Source: JAEUOS01 sp965279115
Lineage (GTDB): Bacteria > Pseudomonadota > Gammaproteobacteria > Burkholderiales > JAEUOS01
Direction: 5' to 3'
DNA length: 64,000 nt
Assembly (NCBI GenBank): GCA_965279115.1
Contig: OZ257137.1
Location: 5,952,001-6,016,000 of the forward strand
Shown: positions 44,001 through 50,924 of the stretch, one piece after another
How positions within the stretch are numbered: position 1 is the stretch's first letter
Layout: each line of letters starts with the position of its first letter
The notes under the pieces: generated by a model
What the model was told of the DNA's origin: nothing
What the model saw: the letters and a program-made list of their open reading frames with translations, nothing else
Database searches by the model: none
Program-made: the position numbers and the translations under genes

Positions 44001-44263
44001 AAGACAACGGGGTCCTGGATTTTGGCACCCAGGACATCTTCCGAAATGGTGTCGAGCACCACGTCGGCCGAAAACATGGTCTTGTTGGCCTGCTCGGCCA
44101 GCACCAGGGTCAGACTTGCGAGTTGGCGCTTATAGTCGTCGATCGCCTGTTCGCGCAGGAGCGTCGCCGACCCGAAAGCCGCCAAGGCCATCACGACAAT
44201 AGCCAGAATTCCAAACAGGACTGCGAGACGGCTAGTCCGCGCTTTGACCCAACCTTGCTTCAT
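41003..44263 (-). CDS. Hybrid sensor histidine kinase with two receivers and Hpt
   Basis: 1,086 residues. TM helix (about 13-35); a periplasmic double-Cache sensor region (about 40-300; DYFQAHVKDA, WVFYLSRRI); a second TM (303-326); HisKA with H375 in NMSHEIRTP; HATPase with NLVGNAIKF, DTGIGL and GGTGLGL (to about 590); receiver 1 with D662; receiver 2 with D806 in LMDMHMP; and a C-terminal Hpt domain with H1030 in AVHSLNGTLGLFK. This is a BarA/ArcB-like phosphorelay ending in Hpt. Receiver 1 has ALLADSNS where a paired-acid site is usual, so metal binding there may be weak. No partner response regulator is next to it. Confidence 0.95.
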   Translation of the reverse strand: MKQGWVKARTSRLAVLFGILAIVVMALAAFGSATLLREQAIDDYKRQLASLTLVLAEQANKTMFSADVVLDTISEDVLGAKIQDPVVFRRRMASEEVFRMLRDKTRGLPQIDVATVVAANGDVLNFTRSHPAPPINLADRDYFQAHVKDAKVSNFISLPVRNKGNGKWVFYLSRRIDNANGTMLGMVLVGISVEVFSKFYERVAAHLGDGASVSLYRRDFTLMTRFPLVDDLVGKKNLTSATYEVIEVQKRASDVVYTNSARFTQGNQSGGRLAAPRLVENYPLIVAAVATEDLFLAGWRRSVTSIAIFAASSIAFLLAALFLLVRNVQRREKDLALTTELKNHAEWQAAELKLAKEAAENASHAKSEFLANMSHEIRTPMNGIIGMSDLALGTDLNPVQRDYLGMVRSSATALLGILNDILDFSKIEAGKLTVEEISFDLPRMVNDAVRSFAVTAHGKGIELVCEIGAEVPLRVIGDPGRIRQVLNNLVGNAIKFTQVGQVKVQVTASVDARGRKAAVGIAVHDTGIGLPESRLADIFEAFTQADTSTTRRYGGTGLGLAICKQLVQLMHGQITVASKAGRGSEFAFEVPLKLDDAPPEKPLPDAGLSGRRALLADSNSLDRRLLSGALADWGIEVTEVGSFEDVLAKTQGPVDFDLVIIDANLPDSGGFELAARMQESGYSARVPIIMVSSDAVRGDAKRCRELGMAGYFAKPVPHQELFATLHRALEFKAGGLGSSDGALLTRHEIRESGPHLSVLVVEDHPVNQMLARELLERWGHTVTMAENGSVALERIAESAFDLVLMDMHMPVMGGIEATRRIRETEMNQGSKRVPIVAMTASAMHSDREACMAAGMDDYVAKPVEVDALYSAIVRLTGGVARLDARNDPANRTARLTILSVPDRAPDIAGADGASGAAQAADPEGAVARDNDNSGTGMPLKGLQLASPGNPAPPVAMDISAAPPARPVENTGTVDAGPPSGFDYAQSLAESNPELIGMIAKAALDQYPLDLATVRERLAAGDGLGASKAVHSLNGTLGLFKARPAVSLARSLEKLARDGRFEEANAEFSRLQPEVMALSRALADFLK

Positions 44264-44420
44264 AGTCTCGTACCCGTGGGGTGGGCGCCGCTTGCATCTG
44301 CGCGCCCGCTCGGGAGAAAGGCCCCGGATATCCGATTATCGGCGCTCCTGTGCACCGTCCAAGCGCGGAAATAAGGTCGAGTTCCGCCTCCCCGACACGG
44401 ATTGGCCAGCAAAAGACAGA

Positions 44421-45254
44421 TCAGGCCCGTCCTTGTCCGCGCTCGATCAGCGCGTAGGCCGAATGATTGTGGATGGACTCGAAATTTTCCGCTTCGACCA
44501 CATAGCTGAGCACGCGGGGATCACCGTTGAGCGCGGCCGCCACGTCCCGCACCAGATCCTCTACGAACTTCGGATTGTCGTAGGCCCGTTCGGTCACCAG
44601 CTTCTCGTCCGGACGCTTGAGCAAACCGTACAACTCGCAAGATGCCTGCCGCTCCACAAGTTCGACCATTTCCTCGATCCAGACAAAAGCAGCTGTCTGC
44701 GCGGTCACAGTCACGTGGGAACGCTGGTTGTGCGCGCCATAGTCGGAAATCTGCTTCGAACAAGGGCACAGGCTGGTCACCGGCACCAGCACCTGCATGC
44801 GAAAGCGGGTCTTGCCCTCGCTGATCTCGCCGATGAAAGTGACTTCGTAGTCCATCAGGCTCTTGACCCCGGAAACCGGCGCCGACTTGTTGATGAAGTA
44901 CGGGAACTTCATCTCGATATGGCCTTCCTGCGCCCCCAGCCGCTCGACCATTTCGCGCAGCATCACATGGAAGGATTCGACCGATATCTCCTTCTCATGG
45001 GCGTTCAGGATCTCGACAAAACGCGACATGTGGGTACCCTTGAACTCCTGCGGCAACCCCACGGTCATGTTGAAGGTGGCGACGGTGTGTTGCACACCGG
45101 GCGCCGCGCCTGAAACGGGGCGCTCGGCGATCTTTACCGGGTGCCGAATCGACTTGATGCCCACCTTGTTGATGGCGATCCTGCGGGTATCGGCGGAGCC
45201 CTGTACATCGACCATGGGGGCCGATTTGCTGAATGCGGCGTCGCGGGTATTCAT
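44421..45254 (-). CDS. folE2: GTP cyclohydrolase I type 2 (GCYH-IB)
   Basis: 277 residues. FolE2 converts GTP to 7,8-dihydroneopterin triphosphate, the first step to folate and queuosine-type products, using a range of divalent metals. Diagnostic block: LCPCSKQISDYGAHNQRSH (residues 162-180), with the metal-ligand Cys and His. The start is ATG 45254, with AAAGG seven bases upstream; an upstream TTG is in frame but spoils that spacing. It lies just downstream of dxs in the same direction (102-bp gap). FolE2 is the zinc-independent alternative to FolE. Confidence 0.95.
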   Translation of the reverse strand: MNTRDAAFSKSAPMVDVQGSADTRRIAINKVGIKSIRHPVKIAERPVSGAAPGVQHTVATFNMTVGLPQEFKGTHMSRFVEILNAHEKEISVESFHVMLREMVERLGAQEGHIEMKFPYFINKSAPVSGVKSLMDYEVTFIGEISEGKTRFRMQVLVPVTSLCPCSKQISDYGAHNQRSHVTVTAQTAAFVWIEEMVELVERQASCELYGLLKRPDEKLVTERAYDNPKFVEDLVRDVAAALNGDPRVLSYVVEAENFESIHNHSAYALIERGQGRA

Positions 45255-45356
45255 GTGCAATCCTTTCGGCCGAAGCCGCGCAAGGGAAATTTCGGGAGGA
45301 GGTTCAGGCCGTCCCGGATTGGAGCAGCATTGGAGATGCGGGGCTACTCGGCTTTT

Positions 45357-47246
45357 TCAAGCCGACTTCTTCAGTTGATGCATGGATAGGGCAGCCATGC
45401 GGGCTGTTACCGCGGCACGAATGCCGTCCGCGTCAAGACCCTCGGCGCCGAGAAGCTTGACAGGGTCACCGTGATCGACAAACCGGTCGGGCAGCCCGAG
45501 ATGAAGCAAAGGCACCGTGATTCCCATGGCAGCCAATACTTCCGCGCAACCCGCGCCGGCCCCGCCCGCCACCACGTTCTCTTCCGCAGTCACAAGCAAG
45601 ACATGGCTCAACGCCAGTTCGCGCAACATGTCGGTGTCGAGCGGCTTGACAAAACGCATGTTGACCACGGTCGCGTCGAGGAGTTCTCCGGCCGCCAGGG
45701 CCGGTTGCACCATCGACCCAAACGCGAGTATTGCCACGCGGTCGTTGGCACGACTGGCCTTGCGCCTGATGTCCGCCCGCCCCCAGGGCAAGGCCTTCAT
45801 TTCCTTTTGCACGGCTACACCGGGACCGGTTCCACGTGGATAGCGCACCGCCACCGGGTGGTCCTGCAGGAACCCGGTATAGAGCATCTGCCTGCATTCG
45901 TCCTCGTCGGAAGGCGCCATTACTGACACATTCGGCAGGCAGCGCAGGAATGAAAGGTCAAAACTGCCCGCGTGGGTGGCGCCGTCTGCACCCACCAGCC
46001 CGGCGCGGTCGATGGCCATGAGGACAGGAAGGTTTTGCAGGGCGACATCGTGGATCAACTGGTCGTATGCACGCTGAAGAAAGGTTGAATAGATCGCCAC
46101 CACCGGCTTGAGACCCTCGCACGCCAGCCCGCCGGCAAAAGTAAGCGCGTGTTGCTCCGCAATGCCCACATCATGGTAACGCTCGGGGAAACGGGCCGCG
46201 AAATCCACCAGACCGGAGCCTTCGCGCATGGCCGGCGTAATGCCGACCAGTCGCGAATCCGCCGCCGCCATGTCGGTGATCCAGTCGCCGAAAACCTGCG
46301 TGTAGGTGGGTTTGCCTCCGGCCTTCGATACGATGCCCTGGGCCGGATCGAACTTTCCGGGACCGTGGTAGAGGATAGGGTCGGCCTCGGCGAGCTTGTA
46401 GCCCTGCCCCTTGCGGGTAACCACATGCAGGAACTGCGGTCCCTTCAGCTGCTTCATGTTCTGCAGCGTGGGAATGAGCGAATCGAGGTCATGGCCATCG
46501 ATCGGGCCGATGTAGTTGAAACCGAACTCCTCGAACATGGTGCCCGGCACAACCATGCCCTTCGCATGCTCTTCCAGTCGCTTCGCCAGTTCCCACAACG
46601 GCGGCGCCACACCCAGCACCCGTTCGCCGGCGCGCCTGGCGGCGGCATAGAACCGACCGGACATCAACCGCGCCAGATGGCGGTTCAAGGCCCCCACCGG
46701 CGGGGATATCGACATGTCGTTGTCGTTGAGCACAACGATCATGCGCGCGTCTTCACATACGCCGGCGTTGTTGAGCGCCTCGAAGGCCTGGCCGGCGGAC
46801 ATCGCGCCATCACCAATGATCGCCACCGCGTGGCGGTCATCACCCTTTTGTCTCGCGGCGATGGCCATCCCGAGCGCCGCCGAGATCGAGGTCGAGGAAT
46901 GCGCCGTGCCGAATGTGTCGTATTCGCTTTCGACACGCCGCGGGAAGCCGGAAATGCCGCCCAGCTGGCGCAATGTGCCCATGCGCTCACGCCGACCGGT
47001 AAGAATCTTGTGCGGGTAGGTCTGATGGCCGACGTCCCAGACCAGGCGATCGCGCGGCGTATTGAACACGTAATGCAGCGCGATGGTCAGTTCAACGGTG
47101 CCGAGATTCGAGGAAAGATGACCGCCGGTCCGGGACACCGACTCGAGCAGGAAAGCCCGCAATTCGGTCGCCAGTGTGCCCAGGTCGCGACGCGAAAGCT
47201 TGCGCAGGTCGGCGGGACTGTTGATGGTTTCGAGCAACTTGTACAT
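45357..47246 (-). CDS. dxs: 1-deoxy-D-xylulose-5-phosphate synthase
   Basis: 629 residues, normal length. It condenses pyruvate and glyceraldehyde-3-phosphate to DXP, the entry to the MEP isoprenoid pathway and to thiamine and pyridoxal. Seen: RTGGHLSSNLG (residues 39-49), WDVGHQTYPHK, the ThDP/Mg motif GDGAMSAGQAFEALNNAG (145-162), and AEQHALTFAGGLA holding the cofactor-activating Glu. The C-terminal transketolase domain is complete (AVRYPRG, LPDRFVDHG). It follows ispA, with which it forms the usual xseB-ispA-dxs cluster of betaproteobacteria. Confidence 0.97.
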   Translation of the reverse strand: MYKLLETINSPADLRKLSRRDLGTLATELRAFLLESVSRTGGHLSSNLGTVELTIALHYVFNTPRDRLVWDVGHQTYPHKILTGRRERMGTLRQLGGISGFPRRVESEYDTFGTAHSSTSISAALGMAIAARQKGDDRHAVAIIGDGAMSAGQAFEALNNAGVCEDARMIVVLNDNDMSISPPVGALNRHLARLMSGRFYAAARRAGERVLGVAPPLWELAKRLEEHAKGMVVPGTMFEEFGFNYIGPIDGHDLDSLIPTLQNMKQLKGPQFLHVVTRKGQGYKLAEADPILYHGPGKFDPAQGIVSKAGGKPTYTQVFGDWITDMAAADSRLVGITPAMREGSGLVDFAARFPERYHDVGIAEQHALTFAGGLACEGLKPVVAIYSTFLQRAYDQLIHDVALQNLPVLMAIDRAGLVGADGATHAGSFDLSFLRCLPNVSVMAPSDEDECRQMLYTGFLQDHPVAVRYPRGTGPGVAVQKEMKALPWGRADIRRKASRANDRVAILAFGSMVQPALAAGELLDATVVNMRFVKPLDTDMLRELALSHVLLVTAEENVVAGGAGAGCAEVLAAMGITVPLLHLGLPDRFVDHGDPVKLLGAEGLDADGIRAAVTARMAALSMHQLKKSA

Positions 47247-47332
47247 GGGGTATCAACCGACAGCTAGTCTGGGACCGTCATTGCCTTGCGGCCGGCCAGG
47301 CGGCCAATGGGACGACAGGCCTGAACATATCA

Positions 47333-48238
47333 TCAAAAACTCCGCTTCGCGATGAACCGCGCCAGGTCGGCCAATCGGCTGCCTCGATCGCCAAATGGCG
47401 CCAACGAATCAAGCGCCGCGGCAAGCAAATCCTCGGACTTGCGCCTTGCCTGGGCCAGTCCGAGGATGGAGACGTAGGTCGGCTTGGCGTCCTTTTCATC
47501 CTTGCCCGCCGTCTTCCCCAATGTCGAGGTGTCGGCCGTCGCGTCCAGGATGTCGTCTACCACCTGAAACAGCAGTCCGGCGCACTTCGCGTAGTGGTCG
47601 AGGCGCTCGCGCTCGCCGGCGGCCAGCGGCCGGCCGCAAAGCGCCCCCAGATTGACGGCAGCACGGATCAGCGCGCCGGTCTTGTGAATATGCATGAGTT
47701 CGAGCTCCGGCTCGGTCAACTCGCGCCCGACTGCATCCAGGTCGATCTGCTGGCCGCCGCACATGCCGCGCGAACCTGCCGCCTGGGCAAGCAATTCGAC
47801 CATGCGAAGCTGAGCGGCGGCATCGGTCGCGGCCGGATTTGCCGCCAGGACATGGAATGCCTGCGCCTGAAGCGCATCGCCGGCGAGGAGCGCGGTCGCA
47901 TAGTCGAACTCGACATGCACAGTGGGCTTGCCGCGCCGCAGGCTGTCGTCATCCATGCAAGGAAGGTCATCATGCACCAGAGAGTAGGCATGGATCATCT
48001 CCAGGGCAGCCGCAGGAATCTCGAGGGCTGCGGCATCCGCTCCGGAGAGTTCGCCGGCGCCAAATACCAGCAACGGACGCACGCGCTTGCCGCCTCCCAG
48101 CACCGCATAGCGCATCGCGTCATGCAACCTGGGGGGCAAGGTATCTCCCGGAGGCAGCAGGCGGGCCAAAGCGGCTTCCATGCGAGCTTGCACGGCGGAC
48201 ATCCACTCTCCGAATGCGACAGTCGCAGTCGCACTCAT
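47333..48238 (-). CDS. ispA: Farnesyl/geranyl diphosphate synthase
   Basis: 301 residues of the short-chain trans-prenyltransferase family. The first aspartate-rich motif is HDDLPCMDDDSLRRG (D90, D91, D96), the second is FQVVDDILD; GGKRVRPLL at the isopentenyl diphosphate site is intact. It makes C10-C15 prenyl diphosphates from the products of the MEP pathway. Its start overlaps the end of xseB by 4 bp (ATGA), so the two are translationally coupled. Confidence 0.95.
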   Translation of the reverse strand: MSATATVAFGEWMSAVQARMEAALARLLPPGDTLPPRLHDAMRYAVLGGGKRVRPLLVFGAGELSGADAAALEIPAAALEMIHAYSLVHDDLPCMDDDSLRRGKPTVHVEFDYATALLAGDALQAQAFHVLAANPAATDAAAQLRMVELLAQAAGSRGMCGGQQIDLDAVGRELTEPELELMHIHKTGALIRAAVNLGALCGRPLAAGERERLDHYAKCAGLLFQVVDDILDATADTSTLGKTAGKDEKDAKPTYVSILGLAQARRKSEDLLAAALDSLAPFGDRGSRLADLARFIAKRSF

Positions 48239-48486
48239 TGCGACACTCCATCGGGCTCCAACGGCTTGAGTACGCCTTCTTCAAGCATGCGGACCTGCTG
48301 CTCGGCGGCGTTCAGGCGCTGCTGCGCCGCGCGCACGAGCTCCACACCTCGCTTGTAGGCCGAAAGCGAATCTTCCAGTGCGAGCTCGTCGGACTCCATG
48401 CGCAGGACAATGGACTCGAGTTCCTTGACGGCCGCTTCGAAAGAGAGTGAGTCGGGTGCTGCGCCCGGGGGGGAAGTTTTCGGCAA
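48235..48486 (-). CDS. xseB: Exodeoxyribonuclease VII small subunit
   Basis: 83 residues matching XseB throughout: FEAAVKELESIVLRMES, LALEDSLSAYKRGVELVR, and a C-terminal coiled coil (QQRLNAAEQQVRMLEEG). It is the small partner of XseA in the single-strand nuclease VII; xseA is not in the window. The only reasonable start is TTG 48486: no ATG or GTG occurs in frame between the upstream stop and the conserved part, and starting here gives MPKTS, as in E. coli MPKK. No clear Shine-Dalgarno is seen. A G7 run at the 5' end could hide an indel. Confidence 0.9.
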   Translation of the reverse strand: MPKTSPPGAAPDSLSFEAAVKELESIVLRMESDELALEDSLSAYKRGVELVRAAQQRLNAAEQQVRMLEEGVLKPLEPDGVSQ

Positions 48487-48856
48487 TTCGAACCGTGCCG
48501 CCCCGAAAACGTCAGGAACGGCAATTTGGAATAAAGTCGCATTTTAAGGTGTCTTGGCGGAACGCGCCGGGGTAAAATCCGGCTCTGGTCGGATATTCGG
48601 CGTCCATGTCATTCGCGCCGGTTGTCCTGATCGTAGTTGCCCCCGTGTGATTCCGAAATTCCGCGCATCGACACCTGCTAGCCACGCCAACATGAGCGCA
48701 GTGCGAATCCGTTTCCTCTCCCCATTGGCCCGCGACGGGCCTGCGCGCGCCTGAAGCTCCCTTGAAACAGGGGCTGCGAGGGGTTTTTCCTCCAGCCAGT
48801 CACGGATTTTCGGTTCCGGCAAGCCACGCCTGCCGGCGCCACCAGGGATATTCACC
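48487..48856. promoter_or_regulatory. Divergent intergenic region between xseB and the Rieske gene
   Basis: These 370 bp must hold promoters for both directions. Seen: a TAAAAT at 48572-48577, a perfect GGCCCG/CGGGCC dyad at 48727-48741, and an AGGGATATTCACC leader giving the Rieske gene its ribosome-binding site. No convincing gene or RNA is present; short frames here lack family features. Confidence 0.35.
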
Positions 48857-49972
48857 ATGTCGGATATCGCAACCCTGGCCCGCCTGGAGCGGGCCGTTTC
48901 CCAACTGCCGGTGCACGCCTATCACGACGAAGGCGTCTTCGCGGCCGAAATGCGCAGCCTGTTCGCGGACGGCCCCGGCTATGTCGGCCATGAACTCATG
49001 GTGCCCAATGCAGGGGACTTCCATGTCCTCGGCTGGATGGACAACGCCCGTGTGCTTGTCAACAATGGCCAAGGGACGGAGTTGCTTTCCAACGTCTGCC
49101 GGCATCGGCAAGCAATCATGCTTGAGGGACACGGCAACCGGCCCAACATCGTCTGCCCGCTGCACCGCTGGACCTATGACCTGCAGGGCAAGCTGCTGGG
49201 TGCCCCCCACTTCGCCGACAAGCCCTACCTGGACCTCGATCGGGCACCGATGTCCAACTGGAACGGCCTGCTTTTCAATGGCAGGCGCAATGTCGCAGCC
49301 GACCTTGCAAAGCTTGGCGTGCGGGCGGACCTGGATTTTTCAGGCTACATGTTCGACCGGGTCGAAATCAACGAATGTGCCTACAACTGGAAAACCTTCA
49401 TCGAGGTGTATCTGGAGGACTACCACGTCGCCCCGTTCCATCCGGGATTGGGGGGATTCGTGACTTGCGATGACCTCGAATGGCAGTACGGTGAACGCTT
49501 TTCGGTGCAAACGGTGGGCGTGAACAATGCGTTGGCGCGGCCCGGAAGCGAGGTTTATCGCAAATGGCATGAGCAGGTGCTCAAGTTCCGCGGTGAGCGG
49601 TTCGACGACCGGGTGCCCAAGTACGGCGCCATCTGGCTGACCCTGTACCCGAACATCATGGTGGAGTGGTATCCCCACGTGCTGGTGGTCTCGCACCTCA
49701 TTCCGCGCGGGCCGCAGGCCACCACTAACGTGGTGGAGTTCTACTATCCGGAGGAAATTGTGCTGTTCGAGCGCGAATTCATCGAGGCTGAACAAGCCGC
49801 CTACATGGAAACGGCACGCGAGGACGACGAGATCGCGTTGCGCATGGACGCCGGACGCCGCGCTCTCATGCGACAGGGCATCAACGAGGTGGGTCCTTAC
49901 CAGTCGCCGATGGAGGACGGCATGCAGCACTTCCATGAGTTCGTGCGCAAGCAACTCCCAGCCATTTACTAG
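48857..49972 (+). CDS. Rieske non-heme iron oxygenase, alpha-subunit type
   Basis: 371 residues. The Rieske [2Fe-2S] ligands are C81, H83, C100 and H103 (CRHRQ ... CPLHRW). The mononuclear iron site shows H190 and H195 in LEDYHVAPFHPG, with D188 as the bridging acid. This is the architecture of aromatic-ring hydroxylating and related oxygenases, which need a separate reductase, not present nearby. A clear AGGGATATTCACC precedes the ATG. The gene diverges from xseB and is followed 70 bp on by the sulfurtransferase. Substrate unknown; the fixed position beside isoprenoid genes suggests a housekeeping rather than catabolic job (inference). Confidence 0.9.
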   Translation: MSDIATLARLERAVSQLPVHAYHDEGVFAAEMRSLFADGPGYVGHELMVPNAGDFHVLGWMDNARVLVNNGQGTELLSNVCRHRQAIMLEGHGNRPNIVCPLHRWTYDLQGKLLGAPHFADKPYLDLDRAPMSNWNGLLFNGRRNVAADLAKLGVRADLDFSGYMFDRVEINECAYNWKTFIEVYLEDYHVAPFHPGLGGFVTCDDLEWQYGERFSVQTVGVNNALARPGSEVYRKWHEQVLKFRGERFDDRVPKYGAIWLTLYPNIMVEWYPHVLVVSHLIPRGPQATTNVVEFYYPEEIVLFEREFIEAEQAAYMETAREDDEIALRMDAGRRALMRQGINEVGPYQSPMEDGMQHFHEFVRKQLPAIY

Positions 49973-50042
49973 CAGCCGCGTCAGGCGAAGCCGGGACTGC
50001 CGCGCCACATTCCAATCAACCGAATCAGGAACCGCTACCATC

Positions 50043-50894
50043 ATGCATGACAAGATCGTATCGACAGCCGAGCTTGCAGCCCATTTGAATGATCCGGAAT
50101 GGATCATCCTCGATTGCCAGCACGACCTCATCAACCACGCGTTCGGACGCGAATCCTACGCAAGGGAACACATCCCGGGAGCGCACTTCGTCTCCATGGA
50201 GCATGACATGGCAGGCGTGAAAACCGGTCGCAACGGCCGCCATCCCCTGCCGTCTCCTGAGGCATTGGCCGTCACGCTCGGCCGTCTCGGCGTGACCGCC
50301 GGTCGCCAGGTCGTCGCCTATGACGGTTCGCAGAACAACTACGCCGGGCGGGTCTGGTGGACACTGCGCTGGCTTGGCCACACAAGTGTCGCAGTGCTCG
50401 ATGGCGGCCTTGGCAAATGGAAGGCCGAAGGACGCGCACTGACCTCGGATGTGCCTGTGCCAAAGGCCGCAGCCTTCACTGCGCGGCCCGATGACAGCAT
50501 GCGGGTGAGCGCGGACACCATCCTCGCCGCCATCGGCAATCCCAGCCTGCAGGTTGTGGACGCGCGCGCGCCGGAGCGCTACAGCGGTGCCGCCGAAACC
50601 ATCGACCCGGTCGGCGGGCACATTCCCGGCGCGCTGCTGCGCTTCGGCAAGGACAACGTCAATCCGGACGGCACTTACAAGAGTCCGGAGACCCTCAGGG
50701 CGGACTTCAAGCGCCTGCTTGGCGACATTGCGCCGGAACAGGTAGTGCACCAGTGCGGCTCAGGCGTATCGGCGTGCAACAACCTCATCGCCATGGAACT
50801 GGCAGGACTGGCGGGGGCCAAGCTTTACGTTGGCTCATGGAGCGAGTGGTGTTCCGATCCCGCGCGGCCGGTGGCAACCGGCAGCAAGCCCTGA
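50043..50894 (+). CDS. sseA: 3-mercaptopyruvate/thiosulfate sulfurtransferase
   Basis: 283 residues, two rhodanese domains. The catalytic loop is HQCGSGVSACN with C238, the CGSGV form typical of mercaptopyruvate sulfurtransferases. The inactive N-terminal domain has VAYDGSQNNYAGRVWWTLRWLGH. The start ATGCATGAC at 50043 gives the family's usual N-terminus; the frame extends further upstream but into the Rieske gene. It moves sulfur from 3-mercaptopyruvate or thiosulfate to thiols or cyanide in the cytosol. Substrate preference cannot be fixed from sequence. Confidence 0.9.
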   Translation: MHDKIVSTAELAAHLNDPEWIILDCQHDLINHAFGRESYAREHIPGAHFVSMEHDMAGVKTGRNGRHPLPSPEALAVTLGRLGVTAGRQVVAYDGSQNNYAGRVWWTLRWLGHTSVAVLDGGLGKWKAEGRALTSDVPVPKAAAFTARPDDSMRVSADTILAAIGNPSLQVVDARAPERYSGAAETIDPVGGHIPGALLRFGKDNVNPDGTYKSPETLRADFKRLLGDIAPEQVVHQCGSGVSACNNLIAMELAGLAGAKLYVGSWSEWCSDPARPVATGSKP

Positions 50895-50924
50895 AGGGGT
50901 CGCCCCTGCGACTCGGGGCTGCCC

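Noticed and set aside
44244..45113. Plus-strand frame of 289 codons
   Set aside because: It is antisense to folE2, whose conserved metal-site block is intact.
48544..48858. Small minus-strand frame before xseB
   Set aside because: It has no family features and lies in the divergent promoter region.
50895..50924. Bidirectional terminator between the sulfurtransferase and chemotaxis genes
   Set aside because: Only a 5-bp AGGGG/CCCCT stem with no T-run; too weak to call.
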